The position numbers and the translations under genes were made by a program. A stretch of DNA of 64,000 nucleotides from Candidatus Photodesmus katoptron Akat1 (GTDB lineage: Bacteria; Pseudomonadota; Gammaproteobacteria; Enterobacterales; Vibrionaceae). Of this stretch, positions 47,876-60,802 are shown in pieces. The stretch spans positions 124,001 to 188,000 of the forward strand of contig NZ_AMSD01000001.1 in NCBI RefSeq assembly GCF_000478685.1, given 5' to 3'. The notes beneath the pieces were generated by a model. It had not been told where the DNA came from and made no database searches. It saw only the letters and a program-made list of their open reading frames with translations. Numbering within the stretch: position 1 is the first letter of the stretch; the number at the start of each line of letters is the position of its first letter.

Positions 47876-49969
47876 TTAGCTGTTTTTTATAGCTTCTTTC
47901 ATACTTAATCGGATACGACCATGACGATCAATTTCAAGCACTTTAACTTGCACTTGCTGACCTTCCTTTAAATAATCAGATACTTTTTCTACATGAGAAT
48001 TAGAAATTTGAGAAATATGAACCAAACCATCTTTTCCTGGAAGAATACTTACAAATGCACCAAACTCAGCTAAACGAACAACCTTTCCTACATAAATAAT
48101 GCCAACTTCAACTTCAGCTGTTAAAAATTTAATGCGATTAATTGCATTTTCAGCTTGTTTACTAGAAGTTGCAGCGATTTTAACAATACCATCATCCTCA
48201 ATTTCAATTACAGTACCAGTTTCTTCGCAAAGAGAACGAATAACCGTTCCACCTTTACCAATAACATCACGAATTTTATCCGTATTAATCTTCATTGTAT
48301 GAATACGAGGGGCAAACTGAGAAATTTCTTTACGTGAACTAGAAATAGCTTTATTCATTACAGCTAAAATATGTTTACGTGCAGAATGAGCTTGGTAAAG
48401 GGCAACTTGCATAATATCTTTGGTTATACCTTCAATTTTAATATCCATTTGTAGTGCAGTAATACCATTAATAGTACCTGCCACTTTAAAATCCATGTCA
48501 CCTAAATGATCTTCATCACCAAGGATATCAGAAAGAACAACGAAATCTTCCCCTTTCTTCACTAACCCCATAGCTATACCTGCCACAGCAGACTTAATTG
48601 GTACACCGGCATCCATAAGAGCCAAAGAAGTTCCACAAACAGAAGCCATTGAAGAAGAGCCATTAGACTCAGTAATCTCTGAAACTACACGAACTGTATA
48701 TGGAAATTCTTCAATAGAAGGCATTACTGCAGAAATAGCTCGTTTAGCTAATTTACCATGACCAATTTCACGACGTTTAGGAGAGCCAACAAAACCAATT
48801 TCACCCACACAGTATGGCGGAAAATTATAATGTAATAAAAAATAATCTTTATGTTCACCTGTTATTTCATCAATAACCTGAGCATCACGTTGTGTTCCTA
48901 AAGTTACAACTACAAGTGCTTGAGTTTCACCACGAGTAAATAAAGAAGAACCGTGAGTCCTAGGAAGAATACCAGTACGCACATCTAAAGCACGAATCAT
49001 CTCTTTTTCTCGACCATCAATACGTAAACTGCCGTTGAGAATACGATCACGTACTACATTTTTTTCTAATTCAATCAAAATGGATAAAATATCACGCTTA
49101 CATAGTTCATTATTTTTCTCAAGTAACTCTTCAATAGTATCGTTTTTTATTATATTAATCTGTTCATAACGATTTATTTTATCATTAATTTGATACGCCT
49201 TAATAAGGCGAGTTTTAGCTAGTTTAACTATGTGATTTTTTAGTTCTGTATTAACTATTGGAGCTTTCCATTCCCACAAAGGAGTTGCAACTACATCTGC
49301 AAATTGATTAATCTCATTAATTAATACCTGTTGTTGCTCATGACCAAATACGATTGCTGATAACATTTCTTCTTCAGACAGATTATCAGCCTCTGATTCT
49401 ACCATTAACACTGCATTATCAGTACCAACAATGACTAAATCAAGTCGAGAATGTTTTAACTCTATATTGCTTGGATTTAAGACTAATTTATTATCAATAT
49501 GGCCAATACGTGCAGCACCAATAGGACCTTTAAATGGAATACCAGAAATAGAGAGAGCTGCTGAAGCACCAATAATTGCTACTATATCAGGTTGAACATC
49601 TGGGTTTAGTGACATTACTGTTGCAATAACCTGTATTTCATTTGTAAACATACTTGGAAATAATGGACGAATTGGACGATCAATCAGACGAGCTGTTAAT
49701 ATTTCAGCTTCAGAAGGTCTACCTTCACGTTTAAAGAACCCCCCAGGAATTTTGCCTGCAGAATAAGTACGTTCTTGGTAGTTCACTGTTAAAGGGAAAA
49801 AATCTTGTTCCTCCATTGCTTTTTTATTACCAACTACAGATACAAATACTGTTGTATCATCCATAGTTACTATTACTGATGATGTAGCTTGACGTGCAAT
49901 TACACCAGTTTCTAAAGTAACTGTATGATTACCGTACTGAAAAGTCTTAACAACTGGTTTTTTGAACAT
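47876..49969 (-). CDS. pnp: Polynucleotide phosphorylase
   Basis: A 697-residue 3'-5' exoribonuclease of the RNA degradosome. Two RNase PH domains: the first begins [21 protein letters not shown], and the second contains [17 protein letters not shown] and the catalytic region [18 protein letters not shown] domain: [13 protein letters not shown]1 domain: [21 protein letters not shown] start at ATG 49969 because AAGGA lies six bases before it; the ATG two codons upstream would touch that site. Length is near E. coli Pnp (711). Downstream of rpsO as in most gammaproteobacteria. Confidence 0.97.
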   Translation of the reverse strand: MFKKPVVKTFQYGNHTVTLETGVIARQATSSVIVTMDDTTVFVSVVGNKKAMEEQDFFPLTVNYQERTYSAGKIPGGFFKREGRPSEAEILTARLIDRPIRPLFPSMFTNEIQVIATVMSLNPDVQPDIVAIIGASAALSISGIPFKGPIGAARIGHIDNKLVLNPSNIELKHSRLDLVIVGTDNAVLMVESEADNLSEEEMLSAIVFGHEQQQVLINEINQFADVVATPLWEWKAPIVNTELKNHIVKLAKTRLIKAYQINDKINRYEQINIIKNDTIEELLEKNNELCKRDILSILIELEKNVVRDRILNGSLRIDGREKEMIRALDVRTGILPRTHGSSLFTRGETQALVVVTLGTQRDAQVIDEITGEHKDYFLLHYNFPPYCVGEIGFVGSPKRREIGHGKLAKRAISAVMPSIEEFPYTVRVVSEITESNGSSSMASVCGTSLALMDAGVPIKSAVAGIAMGLVKKGEDFVVLSDILGDEDHLGDMDFKVAGTINGITALQMDIKIEGITKDIMQVALYQAHSARKHILAVMNKAISSSRKEISQFAPRIHTMKINTDKIRDVIGKGGTVIRSLCEETGTVIEIEDDGIVKIAATSSKQAENAINRIKFLTAEVEVGIIYVGKVVRLAEFGAFVSILPGKDGLVHISQISNSHVEKVSDYLKEGQQVQVKVLEIDRHGRIRLSMKEAIKNS

Positions 49970-50222
49970 TCTCATTCCTTGCTAAGTATTAAATTAAGTA
50001 TAAATTAAATTAAATTGAATAGACTCTACAAACTAGAAATTAACTCTGGAACTAAATAAAAATAATCGAACTTATTTTGCCTTACTTTTAGTTTTTTTAA
50101 TCCCTTTAATAAAAATTTCTTAACGTTAATAATGCTAATATATGGTCAATTATAAATTGTAGAAGCTAGCTAAAATGTAGTATAAACTACTTGTAAAGAA
50201 TTTTGGAAAGTTTATAGAGAAT
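49970..50222 (-). other. rpsO-pnp intergenic leader
   Basis: About 250 bases with no gene. In E. coli the pnp leader is folded, cut by RNase III and used for Pnp autoregulation. Here I see no long stable stem, only short A/T palindromes such as GTAGTTTATACTAC near 50178-50191. A TTGACC at 50144-50149 on the minus strand lacks a fitting -10. Confidence 0.4.
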
Positions 50223-50243
50223 AAAAAAGGAGCAAAAGCTCCC
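50223..50243 (-). terminator. Intrinsic terminator after rpsO
   Basis: On the minus strand GGGAGC-TTTT-GCTCC is followed by six T residues, a compact GC-containing stem with a U-run, about 33 bases past the rpsO stop. This is the clearest intrinsic terminator in the window and probably leaves some read-through into pnp, as in E. coli. Confidence 0.85.
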
Positions 50244-50275
50244 TGAAAAATTCAAACCGTTCCTTTGATTTCTAC

Positions 50276-50545
50276 TTATCTGCGTAACCCTAATTTTTTA
50301 ATTAAATCTTGATAACGAAAATGGGACTTGTTTTTTAAATAATCAAGAAGTTTCCGACGGCGAGAAACCATAAATAAAAGGCCACGACGACTATGATGAT
50401 CTCCTTTGTGAACTTTAAAATGGGATTGAAGATGATTAATGGTTCCTGTAAGCAAAGCAACCTGAACTTCCGGTGAACCAGTATCAGCCTTACCTCGAGC
50501 ATATTGAGCAATAATCACTTTCTTACTTCCTGTGCTTAAAGACAT
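50276..50545 (-). CDS. rpsO: 30S ribosomal protein S15
   Basis: An 89-residue protein, the exact family length. Signature regions are [37 protein letters not shown] and [17 protein letters not shown]. It binds 16S rRNA at the central-domain junction. It is transcribed towards pnp in the conserved order. Confidence 0.98.
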   Translation of the reverse strand: MSLSTGSKKVIIAQYARGKADTGSPEVQVALLTGTINHLQSHFKVHKGDHHSRRGLLFMVSRRRKLLDYLKNKSHFRYQDLIKKLGLRR

Positions 50546-50688
50546 AATATATTCCTAGAATCAAATTATTTTAAATGTAACAACCAAGCGTTTATTTCTA
50601 GGTCACTACTCTAATTAGTGAGAGATTGTAAAAAAAACATCTAATATAGCAACTCTCTTCTTATTCAACTTTTAACATAATACAAAAC

Positions 50689-53600
50689 TTATTTTTTATG
50701 CAATTCTTGTATTGAAATTAATAAATTAGAATAATTACTAGCGCTATGTGCCATACAGGTTGCAAACGCCGCATTTAAGGTAGTAGCATAGTTCACCTTT
50801 TCTGTTAATGCAGCACGTCGGAGAATTTTTGAATCCTTAATTGCCTGACGACCAGAAACAGTATTTACGATATAAGTATATTCATTATTTTGTATACGAT
50901 CAAGAACATGAGGATGTCCTTCATGTACTTTATTAACTATACGAGGATTCATACCCGCTTCTCTAAGAACAATCGCAGTACCATAAGTCGCATCTAGTTC
51001 ATAACCAATTTTTTCTAATTTTAATGCTAAATCAGCAATTCGCCCTTTATCACCTTTACAAACAGAAAGAAGTGCGCGTTTAATACCTTTATTAGAATAT
51101 ACATTACCACAACTTAACTCTGCCTTAGCGTATGCTTCATTAAATATTTTACCAATACCCATAACTTCACCAGTAGATCGCATCTCTGGACCTAATAATG
51201 GATCGACGTTAGGGAATTTATTAAAAGGAAACACAACAGCTTTAACTGAATAATGGGAAGGGATAATTTCCTTAGTAAAATTTTGAGATTTAAGAGATTG
51301 ACCTAACATAACACGGGCTGCAATTTTTGCAATCGGCACTCCAATTGCCTTAGATACAAATGGGATTGTACGTGCTGCTCGAGGATTAACTTCAATTAAA
51401 TATACCTCATTCTTCTTAACTGCAAATTGTATATTCATTAAACCTAAAATATTGAGTTCAAATGCAAGTTTTTTTGCTTGTTTACGTATAATATCCTGAA
51501 TTTCTTGACTTAATGTGTATGCTGGTAGGGAACATGCAGAATCACCAGAATGAATGCCAGCTTGTTCTATATGTTCCATAATACCAGCTATAACAACATG
51601 CTTACCATCACAAATAAGATCTACATCAAGTTCAACCGCATCATCAAGAAAAGCATCAAGGAGTACTGGTAACTGACTAGATAAACTAACAGCTTCTTTA
51701 AAATAACGACATAAATCTTGTTTATCATAAACGATTTCCATTGCGCGACCACCAAGAACATACGAAGGACGAACTACGAGTGGAAACCCAATTTCTTTTG
51801 ATTGCTCAATCGCTTCTTTTATTGTATTAATAGTTGCATTTTTAGGTTGAAGTAAACCCAAATGATTCACTACTGACTTAAAATGTTCACGATCTTCAGC
51901 ATAATCGATGGAATCAGGACTTGTACCCAATATTTGAATACCAACCTCCTCAAGAGAACGAGCTAACTTAAGTGGTGTTTGACCACCATATTGAATGATA
52001 ATACCTTTAGGTTTTTCAATACGCACAATAGATAAAATATCTTCTAATGTGATTGGTTCAAAATATAACCGATCAGAAGTATCATAATCGGTAGAAACCG
52101 TTTCAGGATTACAATTTACCATAATTGTTTCATAACCATCTTCTCTCAATCCTAAAGATGCATGGACACAACAATAATCAAATTCAATTCCCTGACCAAT
52201 ACGATTCGGACCTCCTCCAAGTATCATGACTTTTTCTTTATCAGTAGGATCTGATTCACATTCATCATCATAAGAAGAATACATATAGGCTGTTTTAGTA
52301 GAAAATTCAGCAGCGCAGGTATCAACACGTTTATAAACAGGATGAATATCATATTGATTACGTAAAGAACGGACATCTTTTTCAGTTACTCCAACTAATT
52401 TAGATAAACGAGCATCAGAAAAACCTTTACGCTTCATTTGAGTCAAGTTTTCTTTATCAAAACCAGAAAATCCTATGATTTTAATTTTTTCTTCTAATAC
52501 AATTAGTTCTTCAATTTGCATTAAGAACCAACGGTCAATTTGTGTTAAATGATAAACTTTATCAATAGACATTTTTGCTCGAAAAGCATCTGCTATATAC
52601 CAAATACGCTTGGAGCTTGCTTGTTTTAATTCATAGCAAATTTTTATCAATGCCTCTGGATCATTTAGGTTAACAATTTCATCAAAACCGGTGACACCTA
52701 CTTCTAATCCGCGTAATGCCTTCTGTAATGATTCTTGTTGGTTACGCCCAATAGCCATTACTTCACCTATTGACTTCATTTGGGTTGTTAATCGATCATT
52801 CGTACCAATAAATTTTTCAAAATTGAAGCGAGGAATCTTAGTTACTACATAATCAATAGTAGGCTCAAAAGATGCAGGCACTATACCACCAGTAATATCA
52901 TTCATGAGCTCATCAAGAGTAAAACCTACAGCTAATTTTGCAGCGACTTTTGCAATAGGGAAACCTGTTGCTTTTGATGCTAAAGCAGAGGAACGAGATA
53001 CACGAGGATTCATTTCAATAATAACCATACGTCCATTTTTCGGATGAATAGCAAACTGTACATTTGAACCTCCAGTTTCAATTCCTACTTCACGCAATAC
53101 AGATATTGAGGCATTACGCATAAATTGATATTCTTTATCAGTCAGAGTTTGAGCTGGCGCTACAGTAATAGAATCACCAGTATGAATACCCATTGGATCA
53201 ATATTTTCAATTGCACATACAATAATACAGTTATCTGATTTATCACGAACTACTTCCATCTCGTATTCTTTCCAACCAATCAGTGATTCATCAATTAGTA
53301 GTTCATGTTTTGAAGAAAGACTAAAACCACGGCAACAAATATCATTAAACTCTTGTTTATTGTAAGCGATACCACCACCAGAACCCCCCATAGTAAATGA
53401 TGGACGAATAATACAAGGGAAACCGATCATCTCAACAATACGATCAGCTTCGTCCATGGTTCTAGCTATATCAGAATAAGGAGAATCTAAGCCAATAGAT
53501 TTCATCGCATTATAAAAACAAGCTCTATCTTCTGCTTTATTAATACTTTTTGCTGTTGCACCAATCATTTCAACAGAGAATTCTTCTAGAACTCCATGTT

Positions 53601-53910
53601 TATCTAAATCTAATGCACAATTAAGCGCAGTCTGTCCACCCATTGTAGGAAGTAGAGCGTTTGGACGATCTTTTTTAATAATACGGCGTACGATTTTCCA
53701 GTCAATTGTTTCAATATAAGTTACATCGGCTATATCAGGATCAGTCATAATAGTAGCAGGATTAGAATTTACTAGGATAAGCCTATAGCCTTCTTCACGT
53801 AAAGCTTTACAAGCTTGAACGCCTGAGTAATCAAATTCGCAAGCTTGACCGATCACTATAGGTCCAGAACCTAGAATTAAAATACTTTTAATATCAGTAC
53901 GTTTTGGCAT
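50689..53910 (-). CDS. carB: Carbamoyl-phosphate synthase large subunit
   Basis: A 1073-residue enzyme, E. coli length. Two homologous ATP-grasp halves: [20 protein letters not shown] near residue 12 and [20 protein letters not shown] near 560. The allosteric MGS domain is at the C-terminus (about 935-1073, [15 protein letters not shown] at the end). It makes carbamoyl phosphate from bicarbonate, ATP and ammonia from CarA, feeding pyrimidines and arginine. It follows carA by 22 bases and is full length. Confidence 0.98.
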   Translation of the reverse strand: MPKRTDIKSILILGSGPIVIGQACEFDYSGVQACKALREEGYRLILVNSNPATIMTDPDIADVTYIETIDWKIVRRIIKKDRPNALLPTMGGQTALNCALDLDKHGVLEEFSVEMIGATAKSINKAEDRACFYNAMKSIGLDSPYSDIARTMDEADRIVEMIGFPCIIRPSFTMGGSGGGIAYNKQEFNDICCRGFSLSSKHELLIDESLIGWKEYEMEVVRDKSDNCIIVCAIENIDPMGIHTGDSITVAPAQTLTDKEYQFMRNASISVLREVGIETGGSNVQFAIHPKNGRMVIIEMNPRVSRSSALASKATGFPIAKVAAKLAVGFTLDELMNDITGGIVPASFEPTIDYVVTKIPRFNFEKFIGTNDRLTTQMKSIGEVMAIGRNQQESLQKALRGLEVGVTGFDEIVNLNDPEALIKICYELKQASSKRIWYIADAFRAKMSIDKVYHLTQIDRWFLMQIEELIVLEEKIKIIGFSGFDKENLTQMKRKGFSDARLSKLVGVTEKDVRSLRNQYDIHPVYKRVDTCAAEFSTKTAYMYSSYDDECESDPTDKEKVMILGGGPNRIGQGIEFDYCCVHASLGLREDGYETIMVNCNPETVSTDYDTSDRLYFEPITLEDILSIVRIEKPKGIIIQYGGQTPLKLARSLEEVGIQILGTSPDSIDYAEDREHFKSVVNHLGLLQPKNATINTIKEAIEQSKEIGFPLVVRPSYVLGGRAMEIVYDKQDLCRYFKEAVSLSSQLPVLLDAFLDDAVELDVDLICDGKHVVIAGIMEHIEQAGIHSGDSACSLPAYTLSQEIQDIIRKQAKKLAFELNILGLMNIQFAVKKNEVYLIEVNPRAARTIPFVSKAIGVPIAKIAARVMLGQSLKSQNFTKEIIPSHYSVKAVVFPFNKFPNVDPLLGPEMRSTGEVMGIGKIFNEAYAKAELSCGNVYSNKGIKRALLSVCKGDKGRIADLALKLEKIGYELDATYGTAIVLREAGMNPRIVNKVHEGHPHVLDRIQNNEYTYIVNTVSGRQAIKDSKILRRAALTEKVNYATTLNAAFATCMAHSASNYSNLLISIQELHKK

Positions 53911-53932
53911 TTATCTAAACTCCAAATTACGG

Positions 53933-55072
53933 CTACATATACTGTCTAATTAAATCTACAAAGTAGTCAAATAAAATAGATGCATCATGCGGACCAGCAC
54001 TGCCTTCCGGATGACCTTGAAAACTAAAAGCAGGTTTATCTGTACGATGAATACCTTGCAAAGAACCATCAAATAAAGATTTATGTGTTGGTATCAAATT
54101 CTTAGGTAATGTATAAGGATCAACTGAAAAACCATGATTTTGTGATGTAATCATTACTAGACCACGTTTAATGTCTTCAACAGGATGATTGACTCCATGA
54201 TGACCAAATTTCATTTTTATAGTTTTTGCACCAGATGCTAATGCTAATATTTGGTGTCCTAAACAAATACCAAAAATAGGTATGCTTTTCTCTAAAAATA
54301 TTTTAGTTGCTTCAATGACATTGTTGCATGCTTCAGGATCACCAGGACCATTAGATAAAAATATTCCATCTGGCTTTAATGCTAATATCTCATCAACTAG
54401 AATTGTTTCAGGCACTACTGTCAAATGACAACCACGATCAACAAGCATCCGAAGAATATTACGTTTTACACCTAAATCATAAACAACGACATGATATGGC
54501 AATTCAGTATTATCTTTATATTTAGAATATTTTGTTAAGCATGCACAAGAACCTTGTCTCCACTTATATATCTTATTAGTGGAGACTGATTTTATAATCT
54601 TCATTCCTTTTAAACCAGGAAATTTCCTTACCTTAGATAACACCTTTGTTCGATCAAATTTTTTATTACCAGCAATAATACAAGCATTCTGAGCACCTTT
54701 CTCACGAATTATTCGAGTTAATTTACGAGTATCAATACTAGCAATACCAACAATTTTTTTAAATTTTATATAATCTAAGATGGATTGTTCGCTACGAAAA
54801 TTTGAATGAGCTATAGGAAGTTCACGAATTACAATTCCTTGTGCATGAATTGAAGAAGATTCTTCATCCTCTTGATTTACCCCAGTATTACCTATATGAG
54901 GGTAAGTAAAAGTAATAATTTGTTGATAATAAGAAGGATCAGTAAGAATTTCTTGGTACCCTGTCATTGAGGTATTAAAAACCATTTCACCAATAGATAT
55001 ACCTGATACTCCAATAGAAACACCACTAAATTCTGTACCATCTTCTAAAAACAAGAATGCCGATTTACTCAA
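53933..55072 (-). CDS. carA: Carbamoyl-phosphate synthase small subunit (glutaminase)
   Basis: A 379-residue amidotransferase giving ammonia to CarB. The class I GATase site has the nucleophile Cys in [14 protein letters not shown] and His/Glu in [13 protein letters not shown]. The N-terminal domain starts [16 protein letters not shown], and [17 protein letters not shown] is typical. I start at TTG 55072: GGAGG lies exactly five bases upstream and the N-terminus then matches E. coli CarA (382). An upstream extension to 55099 would add nine non-homologous residues. Confidence 0.96.
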   Translation of the reverse strand: MSKSAFLFLEDGTEFSGVSIGVSGISIGEMVFNTSMTGYQEILTDPSYYQQIITFTYPHIGNTGVNQEDEESSSIHAQGIVIRELPIAHSNFRSEQSILDYIKFKKIVGIASIDTRKLTRIIREKGAQNACIIAGNKKFDRTKVLSKVRKFPGLKGMKIIKSVSTNKIYKWRQGSCACLTKYSKYKDNTELPYHVVVYDLGVKRNILRMLVDRGCHLTVVPETILVDEILALKPDGIFLSNGPGDPEACNNVIEATKIFLEKSIPIFGICLGHQILALASGAKTIKMKFGHHGVNHPVEDIKRGLVMITSQNHGFSVDPYTLPKNLIPTHKSLFDGSLQGIHRTDKPAFSFQGHPEGSAGPHDASILFDYFVDLIRQYM

Positions 55073-55224
55073 GATATCCTCCAGAATAAAAACATACAAC
55101 TAAGATTTTGTTACAATTACAGCAATAAAGAAAACATAATTTTTATATGATCTAAACCCTATTTTTAACGATCGATAAAAAATTATTTAAAACCAAAGTT
55201 CAATTTAGAATTAAGAAATAAATA

Positions 55225-56004
55225 TTAAAGACCTAAAACATCTGTCATAGAAAATAAACCTGAACTTTTATCAGATAACCAAAGAGCTGCTGCAATAGCA
55301 CCATTAGCAAACATCATACGATCAGTAGCTTTATGGACAAGTTCTACTCGTTCACCAGTGCCAAAAAAAATAGCCGTATGCTCACCAACTAGATTACTAG
55401 CTCTAATAACTGAAAAAGAAATTTTATTTTTGGACATCTGATGAAATACATCATCTTTAGAATTTTCCCTCATAGCATCAACGATGATATCTCTCATAGC
55501 AATAGCAGTACCAGATGGCATATCTACTTTATGACGATGATGAGCTTCAATGATCTCAATATCACAAAAATTCCCTATTACTTTAGATGATATTTCTAAT
55601 AATTTAAAAAGCAAATTAATTCCAACACTGTAATTTGGAGAGATCATAACTGCTATTTCTTGTGCTGCTTCATTGATTAAAAAACGTTCTTTATCACTGA
55701 AACCTGTAGTACCTATAACTATCTTCTTTTTATATTTTTTACATAATTCAATATTTTTCAAAGTACTTTCTGGAGTTGTAAAATCTATTAAGATCTCAAA
55801 TTTTTCTGCTGATTCCTCAAAATTATTTGTCAAAATAACTCCAATGTTTTTTTCACCGAATAATTTGCCAATATCCATACCAATAGACGAAGAATTAGCG
55901 GATTCAAAAGCAGCATTTACCATTATATCACGATGATTTAATGCTGATTTTACTACGCAAGAACCCATACGACCCATTATACCTGAAATACCAATTTTTA
56001 CCAT
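55225..56004 (-). CDS. dapB: 4-Hydroxy-tetrahydrodipicolinate reductase
   Basis: A 259-residue NAD(P)H enzyme of the diaminopimelate/lysine pathway. The nucleotide loop is IGISGIMGRMGSCV (about 3-16). The catalytic/substrate-binding stretch is IEAHHRHKVDMPSGTA, with the His pair and the Lys, and the C-terminal domain ends in SGLFSMTDVLGL. It lies upstream of carAB as in E. coli and vibrios. Needed for peptidoglycan as well as lysine, which may explain retention. Confidence 0.96.
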   Translation of the reverse strand: MVKIGISGIMGRMGSCVVKSALNHRDIMVNAAFESANSSSIGMDIGKLFGEKNIGVILTNNFEESAEKFEILIDFTTPESTLKNIELCKKYKKKIVIGTTGFSDKERFLINEAAQEIAVMISPNYSVGINLLFKLLEISSKVIGNFCDIEIIEAHHRHKVDMPSGTAIAMRDIIVDAMRENSKDDVFHQMSKNKISFSVIRASNLVGEHTAIFFGTGERVELVHKATDRMMFANGAIAAALWLSDKSSGLFSMTDVLGL

Positions 56005-56101
56005 TGTATCCTCATATTGTATGTAATACTCATTAACTGAGTTTAAGCTGTATAAGAGTAATAGTAATTAAAGAGAGAATTTATCAGGATAAGCAAATAA
56101 A

Positions 56102-56503
56102 TTAAAAACTATTCTTTTTACTTATCCTATCTATGATAGATATATTTGCTTTAGGAAAACGATAATTTTTTAGGTTGCTTAGCTTTATCCAAACTCCTTT
56201 CTGTCCCTCACGTCCATATGGTTCATTTTCAAATAAAGATACCAAAAAAAAATCAAATTGAAATAAGGTTCCCTGTTCCTTATAAATTGAACGTTCAAAA
56301 TGATTTAACTTTATAACTACTATCCCTACTTCTTCCTTTAATTCCCTAATAAGAGCTTCTTGATAACTTTCTCTAGTTTCTACTTTACCACCAGGAAATT
56401 CCCAATAACCAGTTTTTTGAACATTTTTATGACGCTTAGTAATAAAAACCTCAGTTCTTTTTGGATTTAGAATAATGCCAGCAACAATTTTCAAAGGTTT
56501 CAT
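56102..56503 (-). CDS. mutT: 8-oxo-dGTP diphosphatase MutT
   Basis: A 133-residue Nudix hydrolase. The Nudix box G-x5-E-x7-REUxEE is seen as GGKVETRESYQEA followed by LIRELKEEVGI (about 38-61). It removes 8-oxo-dGTP and so prevents A:T to C:G transversions. The E. coli and Vibrio secA-mutT order is kept, with only 10 bases after secA. It looks functional. Its retention contrasts with the loss of other maintenance genes and matters for the mutation spectrum. Confidence 0.93.
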   Translation of the reverse strand: MKPLKIVAGIILNPKRTEVFITKRHKNVQKTGYWEFPGGKVETRESYQEALIRELKEEVGIVVIKLNHFERSIYKEQGTLFQFDFFLVSLFENEPYGREGQKGVWIKLSNLKNYRFPKANISIIDRISKKNSF

Positions 56504-56513
56504 TTATATAGAT

Positions 56514-59198
56514 TCATTTCTTTATCCTACCATGGCAGTGCTTAAATTTTTTACCACTTTCACATGGACAAGATTCATTACGACCAACTTTACGTTTTTT
56601 ATTAAAAATAAATTGTTTTTTTTTGCTAGAAAACGACTGTTTCTGATTTATAAAAGTACTATTCTGTGAATAATTTTGAGATTCTATGCTTTTAATATCT
56701 TGACTTTTTATAGAAAACTTTGAGAGTATAATGATTACATCAAATTTAAGTGAATCTAAAAAATTTTCAAACAATTCAAAGGATTCACGTTTATATTCTT
56801 GATTAGGATTTTTTTGAGCATAACCGCGAAGGTGAATTCCTTGACGTAAATGTTCCATTGCAGATAAATGTTCCTTCCAAAGGATATCAAGTGTTTGTAA
56901 CATAACTGACCTTTCAAAATTACGCAGAATCGTTGTGCCAATTATTTTTTCTTTCTGTTTATAAACTTCAACTGCTGAGAATAAGATCTTATCAAATAGA
57001 TCTTTTTCAGTTAATTCAGTGTCTAGATTTAACCAAGATCTAATTGATATATCCAGATTAAAATCCCTTTTTAATCGATTTTCAAGAGAAAGCACATCCC
57101 AACTATCTTTAGGAGATCGAAAAGGAATATATTCACTCATTACTGATAAAAAAACATCACTACGATTCTGTTTGATCATTTGACTAATATTATCAATATC
57201 CATCAGTTCATCTCGAAGCTCATACACTACTTTGCGTTGCTCATTTGCCACATCATCATACTCAAGTAATTGTTTTCGAATATCAAAGTTACGACCTTCT
57301 ACTTTACGTTGAGCTTTTTCAATTGAACGCGATAACATTTTACTTTCGATTGCTTCTCCTTCATCCATTCCACCTTGAATTAAACTTACTACACGGCTAG
57401 GCGTAAAAATTCGAAGTAATGAATCCTCCATAGATAAATAGAAACGAGATGAACCTATATCACCTTGACGACCTGCACGACCACGTAACTGATTATCAAT
57501 ACGACGAGATTCATGACGTTCAGTACCAATGATATGCAATCCTCCAGCATTAAGTACTTTATTATGATTAATTTCCCAATCAGCTTTGATTTTATTAATT
57601 TCCTCTAAGGTAGGATTATCTAATAATTCAACTTTAGATTTCCAACTACCACCTAATACAATATCAGTGCCACGACCAGCCATATTTGTTGCAATTGTAA
57701 CTGCACTAGGCATACCAGCTTCAGCAATGATATCTGCTTCACTTTCATGAAACTTGGCATTTAATACATTATGTTTAATTTTTGCCTTACTAAGAGCATT
57801 AGAAAGTAACTCTGATTTTTCTATAGAAACTGTACCAACTAAGCAGGGTTGTCCTTTAATTACGCGTTTTTTGATGTCTTGAATAATTGCATTAAACTTT
57901 TCTAGTTCAGTACGATAAATAACATCAGGCATATCATTACGAATCATTAATTTGTTGGTTGGAATGACTACTGTTTCTAAACCATAAATTGAATGAAATT
58001 CAAATGCTTCAGTATCTGCAGTTCCAGTCATACCAGATAATTTTTCATATAAACGAAAATAATTTTGAAATGTGATTGATGCTAAAGTTTGATTTTCATT
58101 TTGAATATTAACCTTCTCTTTAGCCTCTATTGCTTGATGAAGTCCTTCTGACCAACGACGGCCTGGCATTGTTCGACCTGTATGCTCATCAACAATAATC
58201 ACTTCACCATTTTTAAGAATATAATCAACATTTTTTTCAAATAGTATATGTGCACGCAAAGCAGAATCAATATGATGCAATAAACCAATATTTTTTGGAG
58301 AGTAAAGCGTATCATCTTTAGTCATTAGATTATTTTTAATCATTAATTTTTCTACAAAATCATGACCTGTTTCAGTTAAATAAACCTGCTTGGATTTCTC
58401 ATCAACTGTATAGTGACCATTGCCTCGATATTCCATTGAATCTTCTCGATCCTGTTTTTTCAACAAAGGAATTAAGGAATTAATACGTATATAAAGATCA
58501 GAACTATCTTCTGAAACACCAGAAATGATAAGAGGAGTGCGAGCCTCATCAATTAAAATTGAATCTACTTCATCAATAATAGCAAAAGAACGCTCCTTTT
58601 GAACACGATCATCATGACAAAAAGCCATATTATCACGAAGATAATCAAAACCAAATTCATTATTTGTTCCATACAAAATATCAGTTTGATAAGCTTCTTT
58701 TTTTTCTTTATGCAACATATTAGATACATTTATACCAACATTCATATCAAGAAACTGAAAAAGAGGACGATTAACCTCTGCATCACGTTTAGCTAAATAA
58801 TCATTTACTGTTACAATATGAACACACTTACCGGTTAAAGCATTTAAGTAAGCTGGCAAAGTAGCTGTTAAAGTTTTACCTTCACCTGTACGCATTTCTG
58901 CAATTTTCCCTAAATTAAGTACTAAACCACCCATTAATTGAACATCAAAATGACGCATTCCATACACGCGTTTTGAAGCCTCACGTAATGTTGCAAATGC
59001 TTCAGGAAGCAAATTATCTAAATGTTCACCCTGGTTTATACGTTGACGAAATTCAGTTGTTTTTAATTTTAAATTAGCATCAGAAAGTTTTCTAAATATA
59101 GATTCATAGTTATTAACTTCTTGGACAATTTTATTAAGGTGACTTAATACTCTATCATTTCGACTACCAATTAACTTCGTTAACAGCTTAGTGATCAT
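56514..59198 (-). CDS. secA: Preprotein translocase ATPase SecA
   Basis: An 894-residue motor driving proteins through SecYEG. Walker A is [13 protein letters not shown] (about 102-114), Walker [17 protein letters not shown], and second ATPase-domain motifs are [14 protein letters not shown] and [13 protein letters not shown]. The C-terminal zinc/SecB motif is [16 protein letters not shown], complete with three Cys and His. I start at ATG 59198 ([15 protein letters not shown]), the family start. A TTG two codons upstream is possible. Full length. Confidence 0.98.
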   Translation of the reverse strand: MITKLLTKLIGSRNDRVLSHLNKIVQEVNNYESIFRKLSDANLKLKTTEFRQRINQGEHLDNLLPEAFATLREASKRVYGMRHFDVQLMGGLVLNLGKIAEMRTGEGKTLTATLPAYLNALTGKCVHIVTVNDYLAKRDAEVNRPLFQFLDMNVGINVSNMLHKEKKEAYQTDILYGTNNEFGFDYLRDNMAFCHDDRVQKERSFAIIDEVDSILIDEARTPLIISGVSEDSSDLYIRINSLIPLLKKQDREDSMEYRGNGHYTVDEKSKQVYLTETGHDFVEKLMIKNNLMTKDDTLYSPKNIGLLHHIDSALRAHILFEKNVDYILKNGEVIIVDEHTGRTMPGRRWSEGLHQAIEAKEKVNIQNENQTLASITFQNYFRLYEKLSGMTGTADTEAFEFHSIYGLETVVIPTNKLMIRNDMPDVIYRTELEKFNAIIQDIKKRVIKGQPCLVGTVSIEKSELLSNALSKAKIKHNVLNAKFHESEADIIAEAGMPSAVTIATNMAGRGTDIVLGGSWKSKVELLDNPTLEEINKIKADWEINHNKVLNAGGLHIIGTERHESRRIDNQLRGRAGRQGDIGSSRFYLSMEDSLLRIFTPSRVVSLIQGGMDEGEAIESKMLSRSIEKAQRKVEGRNFDIRKQLLEYDDVANEQRKVVYELRDELMDIDNISQMIKQNRSDVFLSVMSEYIPFRSPKDSWDVLSLENRLKRDFNLDISIRSWLNLDTELTEKDLFDKILFSAVEVYKQKEKIIGTTILRNFERSVMLQTLDILWKEHLSAMEHLRQGIHLRGYAQKNPNQEYKRESFELFENFLDSLKFDVIIILSKFSIKSQDIKSIESQNYSQNSTFINQKQSFSSKKKQFIFNKKRKVGRNESCPCESGKKFKHCHGRIKK

Positions 59199-59397
59199 TT
59201 CCAAAAAATCTCTCTTTTTAAGTAAGTAAATTCAATTGATTTCGGTTATGCTTTGTGAAACATTTAATTGAATAAATTCTACTGACAATAAGAAATACCA
59301 CAAGTACATTTTCGAATAATTTAATTTACTACTTCTATTATTTCCTAATAATATATATTAACATGGTGCAAATTATTAATTTTTATTAAAAGTTCCT

Positions 59398-59817
59398 ATG
59401 AATCAAAACAATACAGTTTTAATTAATAAACTTATGTTAGACCCTGGTTTTAGTCGGATTCTGAATCACTGTAAAAAAATCCTAGAAATTGACCAGTATC
59501 TTAAAAAAAATCTTCCTGAAATCATAGTTTCCTATTGCCGAGTAGCAAATATTAGAGATAATTGTTTAATTATAGAAGTTGCCAATGCTGGGTTAAAAAT
59601 ACTAATTAATTCTGAGATGTCAGGGATTTTAAAACAATTGAAAAAAGCTGGATTTACCTATCTTATGAAACTCAAGGTAAAGGTTAATCCTAACCTATAT
59701 AATGATCTGAATAAGAAAAAATCTCCAAAACGATATCTATCTGACAACACAAAAGAATCGCTAGCAAACCTTAAAAACCTGATCTCTTTAAATATTCAAA
59801 AAAAAGCAATAAAATAG
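59398..59817 (+). CDS. dciA: DciA/DUF721 replicative-helicase loader
   Basis: A 139-residue DUF721 protein, transcribed from the plus strand between secA and lpxC exactly as in vibrios. The KH-like core reads YCRVANIRDNCLIIEVANAG, LKILINSEMSGILKQLK and YLMKLKVKVNP. A basic C-terminal tail (KKKSPKRYLSD, IQKKAIK) follows. DciA interacts with and loads DnaB in bacteria lacking phage-derived dnaC. It occupies the slot that E. coli uses for secM, so it could be mistaken for that gene, but it has no arrest motif. Its stop lies five bases from the lpxC stop. Confidence 0.88.
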   Translation: MNQNNTVLINKLMLDPGFSRILNHCKKILEIDQYLKKNLPEIIVSYCRVANIRDNCLIIEVANAGLKILINSEMSGILKQLKKAGFTYLMKLKVKVNPNLYNDLNKKKSPKRYLSDNTKESLANLKNLISLNIQKKAIK

Positions 59818-59822
59818 ACTAA

Positions 59823-60740
59823 CTAAACTGATAATAACCTAGATTTACCAAACTCGATTGGTGAACCAATTGTTTCTTCAAATGTAACTAATTCCCAAGC
59901 ATCCTGGTCTGAAAGCAAACAACGAAGCAGTTGATTATTTAGTCCATGCCCAGATTTATAAGCACGAAATTCTCCAATAATAGAATGTCTACACATGTAC
60001 AAATCACCAATAGCATCAAGAACTTTATGAGTAACAAACTCATTTTCAAAACGAAGGCCTTCTTCATTCAAAATCCGATATCTGTCTAGTACAATTGCAC
60101 AATCAAAACTTCCACCTAAACATAAGTTCTTTGAACGAAGATATTCAATATCATGCATAAAACCAAAAGTTCTAGCACGGGAAATTTGTTTTACAAAAGC
60201 CTGAAATGAGAAATCAAAATGTAAATTCTGCTGATCAACATCAATTGCAGGATGGTTAAAATCAATTGTAAAATTAATACGAAAACCATTATAAGGGACA
60301 AATTCAGCCCATTTATCCCCATCTTCAAAACGCACTACCTTTTTTATACGAATAAAGCGTTTAGGAGAATTTAATGGTTGAATACCAGCTTGTTGTAACA
60401 AAAAAACAAACGGAGTAGCACTACCATCCATAATAGGAATTTCTGGTGCATCAACTTCCACAATAATATTATCAATGCCAATTCCTGCAAGTGCTGCATT
60501 TAAATGTTCAACCGTTGAAATACGCACACCTGCATCGTTTACTAAGGCAGTACACAACATAGTATCACGAACAGATCCAGGATCAGCTAGAAGATCTACA
60601 AAAGGATTAAGATCCGTACGACGATAGATAATACCAGAATTTGCTGAAGCAGGACGAAGAGTAAGAGTAACCTTACGACCGGAGTGAAGTCCTATACCAG
60701 TAGTTTTAACAATTTCTTTTAGAGTACATTGTGTAATCAT
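59823..60740 (-). CDS. lpxC: UDP-3-O-acyl-N-acetylglucosamine deacetylase
   Basis: A 305-residue zinc enzyme, identical in length to E. coli LpxC, committing step of lipid A synthesis. Zinc ligands are His in [12 protein letters not shown] (about 79) and His/Asp in [12 protein letters not shown] (about 238 and 242). The catalytic His is in YKSGHGLNN (about 265). N-terminal [19 protein letters not shown] is conserved. It follows ftsZ as in E. coli. The organism therefore still makes lipopolysaccharide. Confidence 0.98.
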   Translation of the reverse strand: MITQCTLKEIVKTTGIGLHSGRKVTLTLRPASANSGIIYRRTDLNPFVDLLADPGSVRDTMLCTALVNDAGVRISTVEHLNAALAGIGIDNIIVEVDAPEIPIMDGSATPFVFLLQQAGIQPLNSPKRFIRIKKVVRFEDGDKWAEFVPYNGFRINFTIDFNHPAIDVDQQNLHFDFSFQAFVKQISRARTFGFMHDIEYLRSKNLCLGGSFDCAIVLDRYRILNEEGLRFENEFVTHKVLDAIGDLYMCRHSIIGEFRAYKSGHGLNNQLLRCLLSDQDAWELVTFEETIGSPIEFGKSRLLSV

Positions 60741-60802
60741 ATGCTTGCCTCAAAAAGCATCATAAATTGTAGTTTTAATAAGGATTCAAATCTAACATAA
60801 TC

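Noticed and set aside
50602-50620. Terminator between carB and rpsO (TCACTA/TAGTGA)
   Set aside because: Only six pairs and no U-tract in the right orientation.
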